Part shown: one piece after another, positions 25,456 to 33,426 of the stretch
How positions within the stretch are numbered: position 1 is the stretch's first letter
How the letters are laid out: each line of letters opens with the position of its first letter
NCBI GenBank assembly: GCA_900540945.1
Contig: UQHQ01000003.1
Location: forward strand, 1 to 64,000
Length of the DNA: 64,000 nucleotides
Source of the DNA: an uncultured Collinsella sp.
GTDB lineage: Bacteria > Actinomycetota > Coriobacteriia > Coriobacteriales > Coriobacteriaceae
Direction of reading: 5' to 3'
Notes under the pieces: model-generated
Told to the model about the DNA's origin: nothing
The model's database searches: none
The model's input: the letters and a program-made list of their open reading frames with translations, nothing else
Made by a program: the position numbers and the translations under genes

Positions 25456-26508
25456 ATGAATCCCAGGACTAAATCTCAAGACATTCGCGACTTGAGCCAA
25501 AACGATATTCGCGAACTTGTCGCCGAACTCGGCCAACCCGCTTTTCGCGCAAAGCAGCTCATCGAATGGGTTTTTGAGAAGAACGTTTGTTCGTTTGATG
25601 ACATGACCAACCTTCCCAAGGCCTTCCGCGAGCAGCTGAAGGAGGCATTTGCCTTCGACACGCCGACCGAGCTCGCCAAGCAGGTGTCTAAGGATGGCTC
25701 TCGTAAATACCTACTCGAGTACCACGACGGTATCTCCGTCGAGACCGTCGGCATGCCTCGTCGCAACAAGCTGTCTGTCTGCGTATCTACCCAAGCCGGC
25801 TGTGGTATGGGCTGCGCTTTTTGCGCTACCGGTCTGAACGGCCTCAAGCGCTCACTGACCGCTCAAGAGATCGTTGACCAGGTACTCCACGTTTCCAACG
25901 ACTTTGGCGAGCGCGCGACGAGCGTAGTTTTCATGGGCCAGGGTGAGCCTTTCGCCAACTACGACGAGGTCCTCAAGGCACTGCGTATTCTTAATGACCC
26001 CGATGGAATCGGTATTGGAGCACGTCATCTCACTGTCTCCACCAGCGGCGTCATTCCTGGTATTCGCAAGTTTGCCGACATTCCCGAGCAGTTCACGCTC
26101 GCCGTCTCGCTGCACTCTGCCATTCAGTCCACGCGCAATAAGCTCATGCCGGGCGTTAAGAAGTACACGCTTTTGCGCCTTCACGAGGCCCTTCAGCTCT
26201 ACACCGAAAAGACCGGCCGCCGTCCGACATACGAATACGCCATGATCGAGGGCGTCAATGACACCAACCCCGAGATGCAGGCGCTCTGCGACTTCTGCGA
26301 GGGCACGCTGTGCCACGTCAACCTGATCCAGCTCAACGATATCGAGGGCAGTCCTCTCAAACCGTCACCGATTCATAAGGTTGAAGACCTTCAGCGTCGT
26401 CTTGAGTCCCGTGGCATTGAGACCACGATCCGTAACTCTCGCGGCAACGATATCGACGCTGCTTGCGGCCAACTCAAGCAGCGCTTCAAGGTTCAGAAGA
26501 ACGCGTAG
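25456..26508 (+). CDS. rlmN: Dual-specificity RNA methyltransferase RlmN
   Basis: A radical-SAM enzyme that methylates C2 of A2503 in 23S rRNA and A37 in some tRNAs. The 350-residue protein has the cluster motif CGMGCAFCATGL, a GQGEPFANYDEV segment, AVSLHS and the C-terminal GNDIDAACGQL with the catalytic Cys. Length is normal. It is a lone plus-strand gene; a degenerate parS-like sequence and a terminator follow it. Confidence 0.96.
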   Translation: MNPRTKSQDIRDLSQNDIRELVAELGQPAFRAKQLIEWVFEKNVCSFDDMTNLPKAFREQLKEAFAFDTPTELAKQVSKDGSRKYLLEYHDGISVETVGMPRRNKLSVCVSTQAGCGMGCAFCATGLNGLKRSLTAQEIVDQVLHVSNDFGERATSVVFMGQGEPFANYDEVLKALRILNDPDGIGIGARHLTVSTSGVIPGIRKFADIPEQFTLAVSLHSAIQSTRNKLMPGVKKYTLLRLHEALQLYTEKTGRRPTYEYAMIEGVNDTNPEMQALCDFCEGTLCHVNLIQLNDIEGSPLKPSPIHKVEDLQRRLESRGIETTIRNSRGNDIDAACGQLKQRFKVQKNA

Positions 26509-26524
26509 GGGAGACCAACCTAAA

Positions 26525-26540
26525 CGTTTCATGTGAAACA
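26525..26540. other. Degenerate parS-like site
   Basis: CGTTTCATGTGAAACA matches 14 of 16 bases of the ParB-binding consensus TGTTTCACGTGAAACA. It lies just after rlmN and about 2.2 kb from the perfect sites. Confidence 0.5.
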
Positions 26541-26542
26541 TC

Positions 26543-26581
26543 GAACAGCCCCGGTTGCTTAATTGCAACCGGGGCTGTTTC
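26543..26581 (+). terminator. Terminator of rlmN
   Basis: Stem AACAGCCCCGGTTGC/GCAACCGGGGCTGTT with a 6-nt loop, followed by TC; strong stem but short U-tract. Confidence 0.7.
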
Positions 26582-26635
26582 ATATCTATCGCTAATTTGC
26601 ATCGAGCGATTGTTCAACAACTTTTTCGAAAGAAA

Positions 26636-26682
26636 TAAGGGGTCCTTGTTCTGGCGTTCGGACAAGGACCCCTTAAAAAAGG
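26636..26682 (-). terminator. Terminator of the parA-parB operon
   Basis: Stem AAGGGGTCCTTGT/ACAAGGACCCCTT with a T-rich side on the minus strand (TTATTTC), about 20 nt past the stop of the last operon gene. Confidence 0.65.
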
Positions 26683-26700
26683 CTAGTAATTGTTAGGTAC

Positions 26701-26955
26701 CTAAAAGCCTACATTTTCCCATTGATGGTTAACCCAATCTTGATTAATCTTGGGATTCTTAGTTACCTGAGCTGTACGCATAGCGACATCCTCAGTCATA
26801 ACATCCGTTTTCTTTTTGGACGTATCGACGATATCTTGCGCTCCGCGAAGCAGACGACCACGCAATTCATCGTCTGTTGCGATCTTAAATCCCGCAAACG
26901 CACCAACCGCTACAGTTGCAGCCAAAGCAAGAGCAGTCAGAACTTTATTCTTCAT
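26701..26955 (-). CDS. Small exported or membrane-anchored protein in the parAB operon
   Basis: About 84 residues from ATG 26955 (MKNKVLTALALAATVAVGAFAGFKIA), preceded by GGAG. It has one hydrophobic N-terminal segment and a polar tail with DELRGRLLRGAQDIVDTSKKK, reminiscent of YtxH-type small stress or envelope proteins, though the match is weak. It overlaps the end of parB by 11 nt, so translation is coupled. I cannot assign a function. Confidence 0.65.
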   Translation of the reverse strand: MKNKVLTALALAATVAVGAFAGFKIATDDELRGRLLRGAQDIVDTSKKKTDVMTEDVAMRTAQVTKNPKINQDWVNHQWENVGF

Positions 26956-27850
26956 CCTGATCTCCCTGGTCAAATTGAATCATCTCGCCAAGAATGCGAG
27001 ACAGCTCTTCCTCATCCTTAAACTCGATCTCGATTTTATTCTTGCCGCGCGAGCTCTTGACGCGAACGTTCGTGTTAAACACCTGACGCAGAACGCGTGC
27101 AGCCTTCTTAAAAGACTGAGGCGTTGCAGGGCGAGGTGTTTTAGGCGTCTCTCCGGCAGAAAACAGTGGGGCAAGATTTTCTGTCGCACGGACAGACAAT
27201 CCCTCTGCAACAACCTTCTCAGCAAGATTAATGCGCGCATCTTCATACGGAACCGCAAGAATTGCACGCGCATGACCAGCAGTCAGCTTGCCTTCGAAGA
27301 TCATCTGCTGAACTACCTCTGGAAGATCAAGCAGGCGCAACGAATTGGTGATTGCGGAACGAGACTTGCTGACAGCCTTTGACAAGGCTTCTTGAGTCAT
27401 ACCGCTCGCATCGATGAGCTGTCGATATCCCTTTGCCTCTTCGACGGGGTTAAGGTCAGAGCGCTGAAGGTTTTCAATCAGCGCGAGTGCAAGCATCTGC
27501 TCATCATCAACATCTTTAATGATGACGGGGAGCTCCTCAAGACCCGCAAGTTTCGAAGCCTGATAACGGCGCTCACCCGCGATAATCTCATAGCCATTAC
27601 CGTGCTTGCGCACAAGAAGCGGCTGAAGAACGCCATGCTCCTGGATTGACTCACTCAACTCACGAAGCTCAGTCTCATTGAAATGAATTCGTGGCTGATT
27701 TGGGTTCGGAACGATGTCTTCGATTGGAAGCTTAGTATCCGAAGCGGCATTTGATGCTGACGTTGTAGATCCACCAGTCTCATATTCAGCTTCTGAGACC
27801 AGCGCATTGAGTCCACGACCCAAGCCACCGCGCTTCTTAGGGCTAGGCAC
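26945..27850 (-). CDS. parB: Chromosome-partitioning protein ParB
   Basis: Binds parS and spreads as a CTP-dependent clamp. The 301-residue protein has the N-terminal tail KKRGGLGRGLNALV (ParA contact), a PNPNQPRIHF phrase, the CTP-binding GERRYQASKLAGL, and a helix-turn-helix (MTQEALSKAVSKSRSAITNSLRLLDL) followed by a C-terminal dimer domain. Starts with GTG overlapping the last 8 nt of parA. Three perfect parS sites lie upstream of parA. Confidence 0.96.
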   Translation of the reverse strand: MPSPKKRGGLGRGLNALVSEAEYETGGSTTSASNAASDTKLPIEDIVPNPNQPRIHFNETELRELSESIQEHGVLQPLLVRKHGNGYEIIAGERRYQASKLAGLEELPVIIKDVDDEQMLALALIENLQRSDLNPVEEAKGYRQLIDASGMTQEALSKAVSKSRSAITNSLRLLDLPEVVQQMIFEGKLTAGHARAILAVPYEDARINLAEKVVAEGLSVRATENLAPLFSAGETPKTPRPATPQSFKKAARVLRQVFNTNVRVKSSRGKNKIEIEFKDEEELSRILGEMIQFDQGDQDEE

Positions 27851-28643
27851 GCTTAATCACCTCTTTAGCAAGGTTCATATACGCCTTTGCGCCCTTGTTC
27901 TGTGGCGCATAGGTAATTACAGGCTCACCGAACGAGGGTGCTTCTGAAATTTTAACTGTACGTGGAATCAAGGTCTTGAATGCCTTGTCACCAAAATACG
28001 ATTGAACCTCTTCCACAACCTGGTTCGAAAGCGATGTGCGCGAATCGTACATAGTCATAAGTACGCCATAAGTATCAAGGCTCTTATTTAGGCGTGTTTT
28101 AACCATCTTCATCGATTCAAGCAGCTTTGTGACACCTTCGAGTGCGTAATATTCGCATTGAATAGGAATCAAAACACTGTCCGCGGCCGTTAACGCATTA
28201 ATGGTTAACAGACCAAGCGATGGCGGACAGTCGATAAATATAAAATCAAACTCATCCTGAACAGGCTCAAGTAGATCTTTTAAGCGAGTTTCACGGGCGA
28301 TCGCACTGACAAGTTCGATTTCCGCACCTGCGAGCTGGATAGTAGCCGGAATTACAAACACCTTACTGCAGTTCGTATCAAGAACGAGCGATTCCGCCGG
28401 AACATCGTTCAGCAATGCATCATAGATACAGTGATTGAGCTCTTCTTTTTCGATTCCAAAACCACTCGTACTATTACCCTGCGGGTCAAAATCGACAATT
28501 AACGTCTTTCGGCCCAGTTCACCCAACGCCGCTGCAAGATTTACAGCTGTGGTGGACTTACCTACGCCGCCTTTTTGGTTGATGATAGCGATGATACGCG
28601 TGTCTTTTGCGCTCTTAGAACGCTTAACGTCGCGAAATCCCAC
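27843..28643 (-). CDS. parA: Chromosome-partitioning ATPase ParA (Soj)
   Basis: A deviant-Walker ATPase, 266 residues: KGGVGKST at about 24-31, the FDPQGN switch, FIFIDCPPSLGLL Walker B, and QCEYYALEGV typical of the ParA/Soj group. The N-terminus has a 13-residue extension before the P-loop. The GTG start follows AGGAGGG. First gene of the parAB unit and the perfect parS sites are upstream of its start. Confidence 0.96.
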   Translation of the reverse strand: MGFRDVKRSKSAKDTRIIAIINQKGGVGKSTTAVNLAAALGELGRKTLIVDFDPQGNSTSGFGIEKEELNHCIYDALLNDVPAESLVLDTNCSKVFVIPATIQLAGAEIELVSAIARETRLKDLLEPVQDEFDFIFIDCPPSLGLLTINALTAADSVLIPIQCEYYALEGVTKLLESMKMVKTRLNKSLDTYGVLMTMYDSRTSLSNQVVEEVQSYFGDKAFKTLIPRTVKISEAPSFGEPVITYAPQNKGAKAYMNLAKEVIKRA

Positions 28644-28681
28644 GGTCCCTCCTGGTGTATTTAAAGCAGTTGAATGGAGGA

Positions 28682-28697
28682 TGTTTCACGTGAAACA
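28682..28697. other. parS site 1
   Basis: Perfect 16-bp palindrome TGTTTCACGTGAAACA, the ParB-binding centromere consensus. It lies 39 nt upstream of the parA start. Confidence 0.95.
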
Positions 28698-28720
28698 ATC
28701 CGATTCGACACCGATTGCAA

Positions 28721-28736
28721 TGTTTCACGTGAAACA
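28721..28736. other. parS site 2
   Basis: Second perfect TGTTTCACGTGAAACA, 39 bp (centre to centre) from site 1. It is embedded in GCAATGTTTCACGTGAAACATTGC, which extends the palindrome to 24 bp. Confidence 0.95.
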
Positions 28737-28758
28737 TTGCAATCGACACTATCCATTA

Positions 28759-28774
28759 TGTTTCACGTGAAACA
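28759..28774. other. parS site 3
   Basis: Third perfect copy, 38 bp from site 2 and touching the end of the rsmG gene (stop at 28776). The three sites sit on nearly the same helical face. Confidence 0.95.
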
Positions 28775-28775
28775 T

Positions 28776-29513
28776 CTAGGCAAGCGGATTCTTTTTTGCC
28801 ATGCCATTAGCACGCGGAAGGGAAACAGATGCCTGACGAGTCTTTTTAAGGATTATAAATTCACGGTGACCCAGACTATCCGGCAAATCAAGATCATCCG
28901 TCATAAGCGTGCTAAAGCCGCAAATCTTTGCAGCGGCAAGTCCAGATTGAAGCTCTTCATCAGATGGATTCCCCTTTGTAATGACAAAGAGGCCACCGTC
29001 CTTTAGAAAAGGAGAAGCATACTCAACGAGAACCGGTAATGGTGCAAGTGCGCGGGCGGTAACAACAGCAAATTGTTTCTTATGGGATCGAGCATATTCT
29101 TCAAGACGATCGTGAACGGCATGAGCATGCTTAAGACCAAGCTCCTTAACAAAGGAATTAACTGCATCAACTTTCTTGCCAACGGAATCGATATAGGTAG
29201 CCTTTCGTCCACTTGCAACAGTCAATGGAATACCAGGGAATCCAGCGCCGGTACCCATATCAAGCAAAGCGCCTTCAGGAGCCTTATTAATATAGGGCAG
29301 TAAAACAAGTGAATCCAGAATATGAAGGACGGCAGCATCATCAACATTTAAGATGCGCGTTAGATTAGTACTCTTATTTGCCTCCAGAACAAGATCAAGA
29401 TGTTTGACACAGACACGAAGGCTATCGTCGGAGACCTTCAAAGAATAGTCTTTACAATACGAAATTAGACGGCCCAGCATTTGGCGTGCCTGCTCATCAG
29501 ATAACACAAACAA
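28776..29513 (-). CDS. rsmG: 16S rRNA (guanine527-N7)-methyltransferase
   Basis: Methylates G527 of 16S rRNA. The sequence carries the SAM motif LLDMGTGAGFPGIPL and the family phrases ATYIDSVGKKVDAVN, VTARALAPLPVLVEYASP. I start at a TTG (29511-29513), 5 nt after AAAGGAG, giving about 245 residues; the longer open frame to 29582 has no ribosome site. The position between parA and jag is standard near oriC. Confidence 0.92.
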   Translation of the reverse strand: MFVLSDEQARQMLGRLISYCKDYSLKVSDDSLRVCVKHLDLVLEANKSTNLTRILNVDDAAVLHILDSLVLLPYINKAPEGALLDMGTGAGFPGIPLTVASGRKATYIDSVGKKVDAVNSFVKELGLKHAHAVHDRLEEYARSHKKQFAVVTARALAPLPVLVEYASPFLKDGGLFVITKGNPSDEELQSGLAAAKICGFSTLMTDDLDLPDSLGHREFIILKKTRQASVSLPRANGMAKKNPLA

Positions 29514-29557
29514 GACGACTCCTTTCTGACAAAAATCAGCGTATCGAGAACTTTTGA

Positions 29558-29590
29558 CAAAAAAAGGGGACGTGGAAACCACGTCCCCTT
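29558..29590 (-). terminator. Terminator of the rpmH-to-jag operon
   Basis: Minus-strand stem AAGGGGACGTGG/CCACGTCCCCTT with a 3-nt loop and T7 tract, about 18 nt past the jag stop. It separates that operon from rsmG-parA-parB. Confidence 0.9.
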
Positions 29591-29608
29591 AGCATAAACT
29601 CGAGTAGA

Positions 29609-30178
29609 TTATCGAGCAACAATCACCACATGGCGATCAGGGTCAGAACCCTCAGAATGAGTATTAACAGCATCATTGCCACGAAGTGCAATGTGAACCA
29701 GTCGACGCTCGTAGGCATTCATGGGCGGAAGCGAAACACTCTTATGAGTGCGAATGGCACGCTCGGCAGCAGACTGAGCCATGGAGGCAACCTTGTCCTG
29801 ACGGCGGCTCTTGTATCCCTCGACGTCCACTACAACCGGATACCTAAAGCCAAGTTTGCGGCTCACCAGCAAAGAGAACATAACCTGAAGGGCATCAAGG
29901 GTGCGACCATGACGGCCAATGAGAACAGCAAGGTCGGGAGCCGTTACATCCAAAATCAGCTCACCCTCGTCGCCCTCATACTCATCGATAGGAGAGTTGG
30001 CGGCATCGAAGTGCGAAAGGATGGAACGCAGGATGGAAATCGCAACATCGGCAATGGTGTCGAGCTCCTCATCGGTCAGCTCTTCACCAGCCTTGTAGCG
30101 CTGTGCAATCTCGGGATAATCGCCCGCGACCTGCGGGGCAACCTCCTCAAGCATATCCTCGATGATCTCTTCAGACAT
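29609..30178 (-). CDS. jag: RNA-binding protein KhpB (Jag/SpoIIIJ-associated)
   Basis: About 189 residues from ATG 30178, after GGAG. It has an N-terminal acidic part (SEEIIEDMLEEVAPQ), a KH-type domain (APDLAVLIGRHGRTLDALQVMFSLLVSRK) and a C-terminal R3H domain (NAYERRLVHIALRGNDAVNTHSEG). KhpB partners KhpA in RNA binding in Gram-positive bacteria. The position directly after yidC is conserved. Confidence 0.94.
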   Translation of the reverse strand: MSEEIIEDMLEEVAPQVAGDYPEIAQRYKAGEELTDEELDTIADVAISILRSILSHFDAANSPIDEYEGDEGELILDVTAPDLAVLIGRHGRTLDALQVMFSLLVSRKLGFRYPVVVDVEGYKSRRQDKVASMAQSAAERAIRTHKSVSLPPMNAYERRLVHIALRGNDAVNTHSEGSDPDRHVVIVAR

Positions 30179-30222
30179 AACGTACTCCAAAAGTTAGGTA
30201 CCTAAATAAGATTGATATCCCA

Positions 30223-30993
30223 CTACTTCTTCTTGTGCGGGCGCGGCTTCTTCTCTCGACGAGTGACCTCAACCTGCAGCGGAGCGTTCTTAAGACGCTC
30301 CTCCTCATCGGCCTTGGCCTTGTCGATGACCTTCTGCGTCACAAAAATCTGCTGGATAACCTGCCAAGCAGACGAGACGTCGTAGTACAGCAGAACACCA
30401 ACGGGTAGGCTCCAGCCCATCCAAAGCATCATGACCGTCATGACAACGGCCATCATACGCATGCTCTGAGCCTGCTGGCCGGTCTGGTTGCGCGACATAT
30501 AGAGCTGCGGAATCAGGGTCAGGACGGCGAACAGGATCAGGCAAACCAGCGCAGGCAGTGCAACCATAAATCCATCGGCAAAGGAAGCGCTCGGCGTGGT
30601 GGTCAGGTCGGGCAGGATGTTGAAGAACGAGAACGTGCCGTCGTTAAAGTACTGCGGCAGGTTGCGCAGCAATGTAAACAGGGCGAACAGGATAGGCATC
30701 TGAATCAGCAGCGGCAGACAGCCAGCCATGGGGTTGAACTTGTTCTCGCTGTAGAACTTCTGCATCTCCTCGGCCTGACGCTGGGGATCGTCGGCATAGC
30801 GCTCCTGGATCTCGAGCATCTTGGGCTGCAGCACCTGCATGCGAGCCGTCGACTTGGTCGACTTGAGCATGAGCGGCGTCAGCAGCAGACGGATGATGAC
30901 CACCAGGATGATGATGGACAGGCCCCAGTCGACCGCAAAGGTCTGGATGAGCTTGAGCAGCTCGAAAAGGATGTTAACGATCCAATCCCACAT
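30223..30993 (-). CDS. yidC: Membrane protein insertase YidC/Oxa1
   Basis: The 256-residue form lacks the periplasmic P1 domain of Gram-negative YidC. Several membrane helices follow from about residue 1, with the characteristic TPLMLKSTKSTARMQ coiled loop (cytosolic C1) and MAGCLPLLIQMPILFAL. The C-terminal tail is strongly basic (REKKPRPHKKK), suggesting ribosome contact. SD GGAGG 9 nt from the ATG. Helps insert Sec-dependent and independent membrane proteins; standard origin-left order rnpA-yidD-yidC-jag. Confidence 0.95.
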   Translation of the reverse strand: MWDWIVNILFELLKLIQTFAVDWGLSIIILVVIIRLLLTPLMLKSTKSTARMQVLQPKMLEIQERYADDPQRQAEEMQKFYSENKFNPMAGCLPLLIQMPILFALFTLLRNLPQYFNDGTFSFFNILPDLTTTPSASFADGFMVALPALVCLILFAVLTLIPQLYMSRNQTGQQAQSMRMMAVVMTVMMLWMGWSLPVGVLLYYDVSSAWQVIQQIFVTQKVIDKAKADEEERLKNAPLQVEVTRREKKPRPHKKK

Positions 30994-31022
30994 GTAAGTT
31001 TTCCTCCGATAGCGAGTGCCCG

Positions 31023-31247
31023 CTAGGGCACAGGGTCATAACCGCCGACGTGCAGGGGATTGCAGCGAGCGATGCGCCTCACGGCAAGCCAGCAGCCTCT
31101 CAAAACACCGTGCTTCTCAATCGCCTGGACGGCGTATTGCGAGCACGTTGGGTAATAAATGCAGGCGTCAGGCAATAAGGGCGAAATAACCTGTTGATAT
31201 ATGCGAATAGGAGCGATGGCAACACGTCGCAAAACGTGATTGCTCAT
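31023..31247 (-). CDS. yidD: Membrane protein insertion efficiency factor YidD
   Basis: 74-residue protein with the family core APIRIYQQVISPLLP and the Cys-rich CIYYPTCSQYAVQAIEKHG, ending in CNPLHVGGYDPVP. Overlaps the rnpA stop by 4 nt (ATGA). Thought to aid YidC-dependent insertion. Confidence 0.95.
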   Translation of the reverse strand: MSNHVLRRVAIAPIRIYQQVISPLLPDACIYYPTCSQYAVQAIEKHGVLRGCWLAVRRIARCNPLHVGGYDPVP

Positions 31248-31582
31248 CGCTCCTCCCCGGCAACGCCGGCGCGCTTCATAAGCGAACGCAATGCCTTGTC
31301 CATCTCCTGAGGCGAAGAGATCCTCGTCTTGGGAGTAGCGAACAAGATGATGTCATAACCCGCAACGGGAAATCCGCAGCTGCGGGCGGCCTCGCGCATC
31401 ACACGCTTAGAACGGTTGCGCACGACTGCGCAACCGAGCCGTTTAGCACCAACGAAGGCGACCCTTCCGGAGTCGCCTTCGCCAACCGATTCACATATGG
31501 TCATTCGAATCAGAGGGTGATTGAAACGACGCCCCTGACTGAACACATGCTCGAAATCTTGCCGAGACTTAATAGTCTTCAT
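31244..31582 (-). CDS. rnpA: Ribonuclease P protein component
   Basis: 112 residues; the RNase P protein signature FVGAKRLGCAVVRNRSKRVMREAAR is present, with the basic RNR box. Cleaves 5' leaders from pre-tRNA together with the RNA subunit, which I do not see in this window. Standard operon place after rpmH. Confidence 0.95.
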   Translation of the reverse strand: MKTIKSRQDFEHVFSQGRRFNHPLIRMTICESVGEGDSGRVAFVGAKRLGCAVVRNRSKRVMREAARSCGFPVAGYDIILFATPKTRISSPQEMDKALRSLMKRAGVAGEER

Positions 31583-31602
31583 GCGAGATGTGTGTATCGC
31601 TG

Positions 31603-31737
31603 CTAGACAGTGAGACGCTTGCGGCCCTTGGCGCGGCGACGGGCGAGCACGGCACGACCACCCTTGGTGGCCATACGGGCACGGAAGCCATGGGTCTTGG
31701 CACGCTTACGCTTATTAGGCTGATACGTACGCTTCAT
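31603..31737 (-). CDS. rpmH: 50S ribosomal protein L34
   Basis: 44 residues from ATG 31737 (MKRTYQPNKRKRAKTHGFRA), with AGGAGG 9 nt upstream; the longer open frame to 31797 is not real. First gene of the minus-strand operon that reads away from the origin. Confidence 0.97.
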   Translation of the reverse strand: MKRTYQPNKRKRAKTHGFRARMATKGGRAVLARRRAKGRKRLTV

Positions 31738-32082
31738 CTTAAGTTCCTCCTGCTGCATTTCGAGTGTCCGCGGGAGCGCGGACGCAGATATAGACACGTG
31801 AGCTTGAAGATTGTAGGGAAATCAATGTTCAAATGTCAAGAAATCAAAGGTAAAAGGTCGCGCAGTTCACACGGTTCCCCCATAAGCTCAACCGAAATTT
31901 GCGCCGCATTACAACTTTTCACGATATTTCATCGAGTTTTCGACAGGTCATGTTGGCAATGTTGAGAACTTTTCGCCTGTTTTCCAAAGTTTTCAACAGG
32001 TTTTGAAAAGTTGTCGAAAGATGAGAAACATTGCACGGTGAGCTACTATTTGTTCGAAACCTTTTGAAAGATTGCGAGCGGC
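31738..32082. other. Candidate origin segment between rpmH and the dnaA-leading operon
   Basis: No gene. The right part, from 31917, is relatively A/T-rich and contains repeated 9-mers like TTTTCAACA: TTTTCGACA (31937-31945), TTCTCAACA (31960-31968, minus), TTTTCAACA (31990-31998), CTTTCGACA (32012-32020, minus). They resemble the DnaA box TTATCCACA but with a T third base and a variable sixth base. The strand switch of the genes occurs here. Confidence 0.55.
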
Positions 32083-33411
32083 ATGTCTGACGACTTTTAC
32101 ACCATGGTCGATTCCGGAGACCCGGCACCCGACAACGAGCACATCACCGGCGTGCGCGAAAAGCGTGGCGAGGAAGAGCAGGCCGCTGCGAAAACGCAGG
32201 CTGCCATGTATGCCGCACGCATCGCGGTCTATGACGACATGCTGTCGACGCCGCGCGTCATCGTCATCGAACCGAAGGACGTGCGCACCTATCTGGAAGA
32301 GACAACCAACACCGTCTACCAGTGCATGAAAGAACAGGGCGGGCACATCTCGCTCATGGTTATCCGCGAGATTGTCGAAAACTTTATCCACGCCCACTTT
32401 GCAGAGCCCATCATCTCGATCCTAGACGGCGGCGACACCATCCGATTCGCAGACCAGGGACCGGGGATCGACGACAAGGAGCGCGCGTTCGACTTTGGCG
32501 TTACCAGCGCAAACAGCAACATGAAACGATACATCCGCGGAACCGGAGCCGGGTTTCCCATGGTGCAGGAGTACCTGGAAAACGCCGGCGGCGCTGTATC
32601 CATCGAGGACAACATGGGCAACGGCACCGTGGTCACGGTAAGCCTGAATCCCAAGCGCGTACAGGAAATCGAGCGCGCCGGAGGGCGAGGGGCCGCCGTG
32701 CGCCCCGAGACGGAGCAGCCGGCGTATCCCCCATCCAGCACGTTTGCACAGCAGCCCGTGGCGCAGCAGATGCAGCAGCCTGGAAGTTTTCCCATGCAAG
32801 ACCCCCAGACACCGCTGGGCAACCCAGTGCAAAACATGCCGGAGGGGATAGGCTCGGCAGATCCGGACACAGGCGCCGTGCAGCAGACGGCGGCCATGCC
32901 AAACGTCGCGCAAATGGGCTACCAACCGTACCCACAAGGGTATCCTCCCCAATATATGCCGCAGCAGGGATATGCCCAGCCGTATCCACAGCAGTATCCT
33001 CAGCCGTACCAGCAGCCGTATCAGCAGATGCCGCAGGGAAACCTCAACCCCTGGACTCAGCAGATGCCGCCGCAGCCTTACCAACAGTGGCCGCAAAGTT
33101 TTCAACAGCAGATGCCGCCCATGCAGAGTTCTCAACAACCAGCAGCTCAAATGATGTATCCTAATGCGGCGAATCAATACGCACAACCGCAGTCGGACGT
33201 GTTTATAAGCGAACGCGGCAACGCTGCATTAGGGTATCTGGCCCAACATCAAGAGTGCGGCGCGACGGACTTGGCGCGGGCGTTTGGAAACTCTGCACCC
33301 ACCTGGTCGCGCACGCTCAACGATTTGGCGCAGACGGGCTTGATAGTCAAACATGGGCAGAAATACCATCTGACCGAAATCGGAAGCGCTCGCGTGCGGG
33401 CCCAAGCTTAA
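32083..33411 (+). CDS. GHKL-ATPase protein with Gln/Pro-rich linker and winged helix, upstream of dnaA
   Basis: 442 residues, family not recognised. An N-terminal region is followed by a histidine-kinase-like ATP-binding domain (about 90-190): EIVENFIHAHF at the N-box, FADQGPGID at G1 and GTGAGFPMVQEYLE at G2, with no histidine phospho-acceptor domain. Then comes a long Gln/Pro/Met/Tyr-rich low-complexity linker (about 205-365, with repeats like QPYQQPYQQMPQ) and a C-terminal winged helix (ATDLARAFGNSAPTWSRTLNDLAQTGLI). dnaA follows after 15 nt. It might sense nucleotide state and bind DNA near the origin, but that is inference; anti-sigma-like or replication-control roles are both possible. 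Confidence 0.8.
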   Translation: MSDDFYTMVDSGDPAPDNEHITGVREKRGEEEQAAAKTQAAMYAARIAVYDDMLSTPRVIVIEPKDVRTYLEETTNTVYQCMKEQGGHISLMVIREIVENFIHAHFAEPIISILDGGDTIRFADQGPGIDDKERAFDFGVTSANSNMKRYIRGTGAGFPMVQEYLENAGGAVSIEDNMGNGTVVTVSLNPKRVQEIERAGGRGAAVRPETEQPAYPPSSTFAQQPVAQQMQQPGSFPMQDPQTPLGNPVQNMPEGIGSADPDTGAVQQTAAMPNVAQMGYQPYPQGYPPQYMPQQGYAQPYPQQYPQPYQQPYQQMPQGNLNPWTQQMPPQPYQQWPQSFQQQMPPMQSSQQPAAQMMYPNAANQYAQPQSDVFISERGNAALGYLAQHQECGATDLARAFGNSAPTWSRTLNDLAQTGLIVKHGQKYHLTEIGSARVRAQA

Positions 33412-33426
33412 GGAACGGGAGAGACA

